Origin: Lachnoclostridium sp. UBA3262
Lineage (GTDB): Bacteria > Bacillota > Clostridia > Lachnospirales > Lachnospiraceae
Length of the DNA: 10,095 bases
Direction of reading: 5' to 3'
NCBI GenBank assembly: GCA_002362575.1
Contig: DEUM01000030.1
Coordinates: 878-10,972 of the forward strand
The notes below the pieces were generated by a model. It had not been told where the DNA came from. It made no database searches and worked only from the letters and a program-made list of their open reading frames with translations. A program made the position numbers and the translations under genes. Positions 1 through 5,006 of the stretch are shown here, piece by piece. How positions within the stretch are numbered: position 1 is the first letter of the stretch; every line of letters begins with the position of its first letter.

Positions 1-1904
1 TTTCTTTCAAGATTCAGTTTGACAACGTAGTAGCTGATGCAACTGTTGGGGCAGAGAAAAATATTACTTTGACAGACTTGTACATCATGAAACTTGGCAA
101 TACGAATGATGAAGCAAGTGCGCTACCGGAAAATAAAGCGCTTACTTTAGGAACAAAGTACACTGGCACAGTATCTGCTGTTAAGAATGAAAATGTGTAT
201 GAGGCGCAGTATTTCACTGTAAACGATTCTTCATACTCAGAAGGAGATAGTTATATTATTTCCTATTCACTCAGCAATGCAGATGACTTCAGACAGGTAG
301 CAACACAGAGTAATCTAAACAACTGGAGCTGGGGCGATGCAAAGAAAGTATGGGCAGGCGACGGACTTCCAAATGGACAGGAAGTTGCAGGTTCGTTTAC
401 GGCAGCTAGTGCAGGAAGTGGAATTTCCTTTAAAATCCGTCTGGATTCTCCGACGGCTGAGGCAACTCCTGGTGACAGCGTAGAGCTTTCGCTGACAAAC
501 CTGACAGTAGTAAAGGTTACGAATACGGATTCTATAACGTTGCCAGAGTCAATGGCTATCAATAAGGACAGAAAGTATTCCGGAGCAGTCAGTGCAGTAA
601 AGGATGGCGGTTCATGGAATGTACAGTATTTTAACGTAAATGATTCTGCTATTGACACAGGTGATATGTTCAAAATCAGCTTTAAGATTTCCGGAGCCAG
701 TGCATTTAAACAGCTCGCTGTACAGTCAAATGTAGATGGCTGGGGCTGGGCCGATGCACCAAAAATGTGGAAAAACGATGGTATCGCAGATGGTACTACC
801 TTCAGCGCTGTCATTAAAGCAACACAGGATTGTGACAAGATTACCTTTAAGCTTTGGTTTGACAATCCGGTAGATGAAACATTTGACACAACGCCGGTTG
901 CAATGACATTAACCGATCTTCAGATTAAGGACATTGCACCAGTAGCAGATCTTGGTGAAGCTTACAAAAATCACTTTGCAGTAGGCGCTGCCGTATCTGC
1001 TTCTATGATTGATGACGTAGAGTATCAGCATATCATCAAGAGCTGCTTCAAGACGATTACGGCAGAAAATGAAATGAAGCCGGATGCACTGTTGAACCAG
1101 AAGGCAAGTCAGGAAGCTGCAGAAGCAGATGCAGATGCTGAGCCGGTACTGAATCTGGAGTATTCCGGTATGTCAAAGATTCTTGATTTTGCAAAGGATA
1201 ATGGTCTTAAGGTTCGCGGACACTCTCTGCTGTATGCTCAGCAGACGCCGGACTGGTTCTTCAATGAGGGTTACACAGCAAATGGCGCTAAAGTAGATGC
1301 AACTACCATGGAAGCTCGTATGGAGAGCTACATCAGACAGGTTATCGAGTTTGTAGATACCAACTATCCGGGTGTTGTGACAGCATGGGATGTTGTCAAT
1401 GAAGCATTAGATAACGATGGTACAGTCAAGAGCGATAACTGGAGCGACATCATGGGAGATGACTATATTGCAACAGCGTTCTTTTATGCGAATTATTACG
1501 CACCGGAGGAAACAAAGCTGTACTACAATGATTTTAATATGGAAGAAAGCGCTAAGAAGGCAGCATTTTTAGCATTGGCTCCAAGCTTTGACAGAATTGA
1601 TGGTATTGGTATGCAGGAGCATATCAGCCTTACCTATCCTACAGTAGCTAACATTGGCGCAGCCGTTGATGCTTACAAGACTGCCGGACTTGACGTTCAG
1701 ATTACTGAGCTGGATGTGCAGATTGAAGCAGACGAGACAGTGGAGGCACAGACAGACCGTTATGAAGCATTGTTTACAATGTTCAAGAGTAAGAGCGATA
1801 AGATTTCCAATGTAACACTTTGGGGAATTGACGATGGTACATCATGGAGAAAGGCAAAACGTCCGCTTCTGTTCTATTCGGATTTGACGCAGGGCTTTTG
1901 GTAA
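1..1904 (+). CDS. Secreted GH10 endo-beta-1,4-xylanase with tandem CBM-like modules (5' partial, altered 3' end)
   Basis: Predicted extracellular endo-1,4-beta-xylanase. The frame is open from base 3, so the true start lies upstream; by alignment with the complete paralog at 5007-7376 about 139 residues (signal peptide and most of the first binding module) are missing. Visible parts are the end of module 1, two further modules (about 117-521 and 537-944) and a GH10 domain (about 951-1889). GH10 signatures seen are TAENEMKPDAL, WDVVNEAL with the acid/base Glu at 1401-1403, QITELD with the nucleophile Glu at 1707-1709, GIGMQEH, and WGIDDGTSWR. The usual LVWH is LLYA here. The loop before RIDGIGMQEH is about four residues shorter than in the paralog. 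The protein ends DLTQGFW instead of DLTPKPAFDSIL..., so the last strand/helix is lost through a local rearrangement. The fold may still be active, but this is uncertain. It converges on the next gene with 37 bases between stops. Confidence 0.9.
   Translation, partial: SFKIQFDNVVADATVGAEKNITLTDLYIMKLGNTNDEASALPENKALTLGTKYTGTVSAVKNENVYEAQYFTVNDSSYSEGDSYIISYSLSNADDFRQVATQSNLNNWSWGDAKKVWAGDGLPNGQEVAGSFTAASAGSGISFKIRLDSPTAEATPGDSVELSLTNLTVVKVTNTDSITLPESMAINKDRKYSGAVSAVKDGGSWNVQYFNVNDSAIDTGDMFKISFKISGASAFKQLAVQSNVDGWGWADAPKMWKNDGIADGTTFSAVIKATQDCDKITFKLWFDNPVDETFDTTPVAMTLTDLQIKDIAPVADLGEAYKNHFAVGAAVSASMIDDVEYQHIIKSCFKTITAENEMKPDALLNQKASQEAAEADADAEPVLNLEYSGMSKILDFAKDNGLKVRGHSLLYAQQTPDWFFNEGYTANGAKVDATTMEARMESYIRQVIEFVDTNYPGVVTAWDVVNEALDNDGTVKSDNWSDIMGDDYIATAFFYANYYAPEETKLYYNDFNMEESAKKAAFLALAPSFDRIDGIGMQEHISLTYPTVANIGAAVDAYKTAGLDVQITELDVQIEADETVEAQTDRYEALFTMFKSKSDKISNVTLWGIDDGTSWRKAKRPLLFYSDLTQGFW
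117..944 (+). repeat. Two tandem CBM-like modules in the partial xylanase
   Basis: Two repeats of about 135 residues precede the catalytic domain. Each runs from a K-Y-[ST]-G-type strand, through QYF[TN]VND and a serine/threonine-rich strand, to a Trp cluster (NWSWGDAKKVWAGDG and GWGWADAPKMWKNDG), then a [KR][IL][RW][LF]D[SN]P strand and a closing LT[ND]L strand. The architecture is typical of beta-sandwich carbohydrate-binding modules attached to GH10 xylanases. I cannot decide between CBM22-, CBM4/9- or CBM86-type assignment by eye. The clustered Trp residues are the likely glycan-contacting positions. Confidence 0.7.
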
Positions 1905-1941
1905 GAGTTTTTTTGATAGTCTACTATTTATTGTGAAGAAT
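1890..1941 (+). other. Rearranged xylanase 3' end and convergent intergenic gap
   Basis: After DLT (codon ending 1889) the paralog continues PKPAFDSILGLV. Here the frame reads QGFW-stop, while the +1 frame from 1912 reads FDSLLFIVKN, resembling the lost tail. Twenty-two bases (1890-1911) stand where twelve are expected. The stretch contains GGCTTTTGG, the reverse complement of a Pro-Lys-Ala/Pro-type codon string. No stem-loop or other terminator is visible between the two convergent stops at 1904 and 1942. Confidence 0.55.
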
Positions 1942-2874
1942 TTATTTGGTTACTTTAACCTTAATATTGTAGACTTTTCTTTCAATAGTACCGTCAGCAT
2001 AGGTAATTTTTGCGACTAAGATAGTTTCACCCGTATTTTTTGCCGTTATCAGACCTGTGTCATCCACATCTGCTATTGTCTGAATCCGGTCACAGGTAGT
2101 CTCTGTCGCAGTATGAGTCTGATATATCTTCTGGCTGTTCGTATAATAGGAGATAGAATCCCCCTCAGCTAATTTTTTGCTTAGCTCTAACTGCTTTGTA
2201 GCATCTTTTGATAACGTAATCGTTTCTGTCGGACCGCTTGTGATGAGGACATTATCAATGAGATATGTGCAGGCATGGTGATCAACCTCATGAGGAGTAC
2301 TCGTATTTAAGCAGGTAGGAAGTGCTCCATTTAACATCAGACAAATGTTTACTGTGCTACCAGCAGGAATGGAAACGGTGTAACTGATTTCGTGGAATTC
2401 TTTGTTATTGTTTTTTGTACTGCCACATCGAAGTGGAATGTTGATATCCGTTTTAACATCGGCACCAGTATCTGCGTTTACTAGCTTCAGAGGTAATTGA
2501 TAGGTCCTGTCATTTGCGTCCATTGCATTTATGACGCTAGCATCTTTGTCAATATCATAAAATGCAAAGAGGAAGGATAGAGTAAAGTCCTTTTCTACCG
2601 TGTCTGTATTTTCCAGCTTAAAGCATACATAGTTCTCAGCAGAATCGAATATACCCAAAAAAGCGCGGGAGGCTGTGGTTGTACCATCATCCTTTAAAAT
2701 TCCATAATTCCCTGCTGCAGCAACTATTTTTGTGCCGTCCGCTGCGGGATTCTTCGTGCCACATGGGGAAGAGTATGACATTACCCCTCTCTTTTCGACT
2801 TCTGCCCATGTATTAGCAGGACTTACGCCAGCATATTCATCAAAATTGTCAAAATACTCAACCTTAAATTCCGG
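1942..2874 (-). repeat. C-terminal module pair shared with the gene at 9191-10095
   Basis: The last 310 residues (624-933) match the whole visible part of the gene at 9191-10095. Shared blocks include YTLSF/FTLSF, DIDxD, LPLKL, I-P-[FL]-R-C, LML[DN]G[AE]LPTCL, a [PA]C[ST][FY].IDN.[AL]I[TS]SG strand, YYTNS and a TVD/ADVD.TG.ITA.[NS][ST]GET strand. The first part looks like a beta-sandwich and the last about 90 residues like a BIG2-type Ig fold. Confidence 0.75.
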
Positions 2875-4743
2875 CCCAGTCGAAGGCGCCTGAATGGTTA
2901 TTTGGTAAGTTCCAGATTGTTTCGAATCAAATACGGATGTTGCGGTCACGGTAATAGTTTTTCCTGCTTCTGCGGTGTCTGCGACCGTTAAAAGTCCTGC
3001 ATTCGAAATTGTAACACCCGTGGTTTCAGGACTGATACTCCATTTGACGTCGGTGCTTGGCTCGCCGGTGGCTTCAACCGTTGCCTTAAACTGGAGCGAA
3101 CCACCTTGAAGAATTTTTTCCGGAGAACCATTGGCAGTTACCGTGATTTTGTCGATGGTCTGTGCCAGTACGGTGATTTCCTTCGTTGCAAATTTGTCCG
3201 GATCCTCAATGGAGGCTGCCTTTACCGTTATCTTTGTGTCTTTGGGAACATTTCCCACTTTTAGAAGTCCCTTGTCGTCGATGGAAGCTCCTTGTACTGC
3301 TGGAGTAATAGAATAAGTTACCTTTTGTATTGGTTTATTTGTACCGGTAACTTCAGACGTAAACTGCAGCTCGTGGTTTTGGTAAATCGTCGTGGCATCG
3401 CCAGCCGCTGTGAGATTTACTCCCTCGACATTTCCTTTTTCAACCGTAAACTGCAGGTCATCAATGTAGTATACTGCGTTTACGCCGTTTGGAAGCAGCG
3501 TATCGCGTGTGATATATAACTTGTTCTGACCTTCGTTTGTGTAAATTCTGTCAGGGAACGTATATGTGCCTGTAAGGTGGTACCAAGTGTCCTGCTCGGC
3601 ATCGTATTTTGCGCCTATCTTAGTATAATCACCTCTTTCTTGTATGAGAAGGTTCAATTTCTTTCCCAGCTTTTCATCATCTTCATATTTCATATAAGCG
3701 GATAGTGTCAGTGTCTTTCCTGCTAAAGCCGGATCGAATTCTACCCATGCCAGCACGTCATAAGAGTTCACTGTGTAACCTTTGCTGGAATCAAAACGGA
3801 TAACCTCTCCACGCTCCGGATCCTGCACCTTAGAGTATGCCTGTTTACTGCGATAGGTCAGTCCCAGCGGTGTTTCCGGTGTTTCCGGATTTAGCAGTAA
3901 TAGGTTGGAAGGCACCTCTTTGGTTGCGTTTTCAATAATTTTGAAAGAAGCAGTGGCTGTCTTTACTTTTACATTAGCAGAAGTAGTAGCGGTAACCGTA
4001 ATGGTCTCGTTTGCTGTTGCAGTGGATGCGACAGACAGAAGACCGGCTGCGCTGATGGTAACTCCGGCAGCGTTTGTTACAGACCATGTGACTTTGTCTG
4101 CGCCAAGACCTGTTGCTGTCAGCTGAATCGTTTCATTCTGCATAATGCCGGTACGGGTTCCCGGTACGGTGATAGCCAAATCGTTAGCTGGTGTGTCTGT
4201 CGGTTTGCCCGTCGGGGTATCTGTCGGCTTATTTGTGGCTTTGTCCGTTGGCTTTGCCGACGGAGCTCCAGAAGGTCTTCCAGATGGCTGGGATGTGTTT
4301 TCTGAGCCGTTTGTTACTGTAACTTTACATACTGCCTTTGCTCCCCGTCCGTCTGCTGACGTCACTGTAATCGTGGCGCTGCCGACTTTTTTCGCTGTTA
4401 CGATTCCCTTTTTATTTACTGTGGCAACCGTCTTGTTTGATGTAAACCAGTTAAATTTCTTAACTGTCGGTTTCTTCGGAGAAGTGATGGTTGCTTTTAC
4501 TTTTTTATTTTTCTTAGGCCGGATGGTGATTTTTGTTTTTCCGACCTTTTTTGCCTTAATTTTTCCACTTTTGGAAACGGTGGCAATTTTCTTTTTACTG
4601 CTCTTAAAGGTTAATTTTTTGCTGGCTGACTTAGGAGAAACACTAGCTTTTATTTTAAAGGTGCTTCCTTTTTTTAGTGTCAGAGTGGTGGTGACTTTCT
4701 TATCCTTAGAGCTGTATGGTGAAGTGAGTTGTATCTTAGTCAC
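1942..4743 (-). CDS. Large secreted BIG2/CBM modular protein, non-catalytic; signal peptide encoded out of frame just upstream
   Basis: The open frame gives 933 residues from GTG at 4743, but this is not a natural N-terminus: the protein begins inside a BIG2 domain with no export signal, and a perfect signal peptide lies directly upstream one base out of frame (4740-4859). One extra A in the A6 run at 4746-4751 would give a 972-residue protein. Domains, numbered from the GTG: Lys-rich BIG2 repeats (about 15-75 and 78-143), a Pro/Thr linker (about 148-187), an Ig-like domain (188-270), a CBM4/9/22-like beta-sandwich (about 277-437, with TWYHLTGTYTFP and YYIDDLQF strands), two Ig-like domains (441-527, 530-618), an unrecognised Cys-containing module (624-838) and a closing Ig-like domain (840-933). 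No glycoside hydrolase domain, SLH repeat or LPXTG anchor is seen. It probably acts outside the cell as a glycan- or wall-binding protein alongside the upstream xylanase. The frame break could be a sequencing error, a recent mutation or phase variation. Confidence 0.85.
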   Translation of the reverse strand: MTKIQLTSPYSSKDKKVTTTLTLKKGSTFKIKASVSPKSASKKLTFKSSKKKIATVSKSGKIKAKKVGKTKITIRPKKNKKVKATITSPKKPTVKKFNWFTSNKTVATVNKKGIVTAKKVGSATITVTSADGRGAKAVCKVTVTNGSENTSQPSGRPSGAPSAKPTDKATNKPTDTPTGKPTDTPANDLAITVPGTRTGIMQNETIQLTATGLGADKVTWSVTNAAGVTISAAGLLSVASTATANETITVTATTSANVKVKTATASFKIIENATKEVPSNLLLLNPETPETPLGLTYRSKQAYSKVQDPERGEVIRFDSSKGYTVNSYDVLAWVEFDPALAGKTLTLSAYMKYEDDEKLGKKLNLLIQERGDYTKIGAKYDAEQDTWYHLTGTYTFPDRIYTNEGQNKLYITRDTLLPNGVNAVYYIDDLQFTVEKGNVEGVNLTAAGDATTIYQNHELQFTSEVTGTNKPIQKVTYSITPAVQGASIDDKGLLKVGNVPKDTKITVKAASIEDPDKFATKEITVLAQTIDKITVTANGSPEKILQGGSLQFKATVEATGEPSTDVKWSISPETTGVTISNAGLLTVADTAEAGKTITVTATSVFDSKQSGTYQITIQAPSTGPEFKVEYFDNFDEYAGVSPANTWAEVEKRGVMSYSSPCGTKNPAADGTKIVAAAGNYGILKDDGTTTASRAFLGIFDSAENYVCFKLENTDTVEKDFTLSFLFAFYDIDKDASVINAMDANDRTYQLPLKLVNADTGADVKTDINIPLRCGSTKNNNKEFHEISYTVSIPAGSTVNICLMLNGALPTCLNTSTPHEVDHHACTYLIDNVLITSGPTETITLSKDATKQLELSKKLAEGDSISYYTNSQKIYQTHTATETTCDRIQTIADVDDTGLITAKNTGETILVAKITYADGTIERKVYNIKVKVTK
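4183..4254 (-). repeat. Pro/Thr-rich linker with KPTDTPTG-type repeats
   Basis: The codons encode a low-complexity run with the units KPTDKATN, KPTDTPTG and KPTDTPAN, which also appear as an imperfect DNA tandem repeat. Such linkers separate wall-proximal Ig-like domains from glycan-binding domains in secreted Gram-positive enzymes and are often flexible or glycosylated. The repeat is a plausible site of slippage-driven length change. Confidence 0.8.
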
Positions 4744-4859
4744 GGTTTTTTCTTATTTGTTTTTGCCTCGCCTGAAATAGGGCTGAGGATGAGAGATACT
4801 GCCATGAGGGCAGATAATGCTCGTTTTACGTGTTTCTTTACTGAATAAACTTTGTACAT
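4740..4859 (-). CDS. Detached signal-peptide leader ORF of the BIG2/CBM protein (39 codons)
   Basis: ATG at 4859 follows AGGAGG with five bases spacing, the best translation start in the region. The product begins MYKVYSVKKHVKRALSALMA and continues VSLILSPISGEAKTNKKKP, a classic Sec signal peptide: basic n-region, hydrophobic core, and a possible cleavage after GEA. It stops at TGA (4740-4742), which overlaps the GTG of the 933-codon frame as GTGA. In that downstream frame a TAA lies just upstream of the A run, so the GTG frame cannot itself be extended to the ATG. Gain of one A, or a -1 ribosomal shift at AAA AAA, joins the two parts as KKKTVTKIQL. I therefore read 1942-4859 as one gene broken at the A6 run. 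Whether the break is real is not decidable from this sequence. Confidence 0.8.
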   Translation of the reverse strand: MYKVYSVKKHVKRALSALMAVSLILSPISGEAKTNKKKP

Positions 4860-4864
4860 ATAAA

Positions 4865-4870
4865 CCTCCT
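4865..4870 (-). promoter_or_regulatory. Ribosome binding site fixing the ATG at 4859
   Basis: AGGAGG (CCTCCT on the plus strand) sits five bases before the ATG at 4859. The GTG at 4743 has no such site. This decides that translation of the gene begins at the signal-peptide ATG. Confidence 0.85.
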
Positions 4871-4889
4871 ATTACATAAAATGTTCTTA

Positions 4890-4895
4890 CTTATA
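4890..4895 (-). promoter_or_regulatory. Candidate extended -10 promoter for the BIG2/CBM gene
   Basis: On the minus strand TGTTATAAG forms an extended -10 element (TGn plus TATAAG, five of six matches to TATAAT). Transcription would start near 4883, giving a leader of about 24 bases that contains the AGGAGG. No convincing -35 box lies 17 bases upstream. The gene could also be reached by read-through from the upstream xylanase. Confidence 0.4.
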
Positions 4896-4903
4896 ACATA
4901 TTC

Positions 4904-4932
4904 AGTGCCTAGCAGGTTTGCCTCTAAGCACT
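4904..4932. other. Imperfect stem-loop in the xylanase / BIG2 intergenic gap
   Basis: AGTGC-c-TAG-c-AGG pairs with CCT-CTA-a-GCACT around a TTTG loop: eleven pairs, one mismatch and one bulge. On the plus strand it is followed by TTTT, so it would resemble a terminator only for antisense transcripts. Its role on the minus strand is unclear. Confidence 0.35.
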
Positions 4933-4934
4933 TT

Positions 4935-4976
4935 TAGAGATATTCCCTCTCTCTCAAAAAAGAGGGAATATCTCTA
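4935..4976 (-). terminator. Perfect 16-bp inverted repeat after the xylanase gene
   Basis: TAGAGATATTCCCTCT (4935-4950) and its exact reverse complement (4961-4976) flank a ten-base loop, 30 bases after the xylanase stop. The stem is long and perfect, but neither strand has a U run immediately after it. It may be a partial terminator, an mRNA 3'-end stabiliser allowing unequal expression of xylanase and BIG2 protein, or a protein site. Calling it a terminator is therefore tentative. Confidence 0.5.
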
Positions 4977-5006
4977 TAGTAAATGAATATTAAATTGTAG
5001 TAATAA

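Noticed and set aside
69..71. TTG as the start of the first xylanase
   Set aside because: The frame is open to base 3 and the upstream residues match the paralog without a break; this TTG encodes a Leu within the first binding module.
263..889. 208-residue antisense reading frame
   Set aside because: It lies wholly opposite the conserved xylanase modules, lacks a ribosome site, and mirrors similar antisense frames opposite the paralog.
4183..4254. CRISPR-like or satellite repeat
   Set aside because: The repetition follows codon units of a Pro/Thr linker inside a coding frame; there are no spacer-repeat units.
4145..4780. 211-residue hydrophobic plus-strand frame
   Set aside because: It is the complement of Lys- and Thr/Pro-rich BIG2 and linker codons, which read as Phe, Val and Gly; no ribosome site or family signature is seen.
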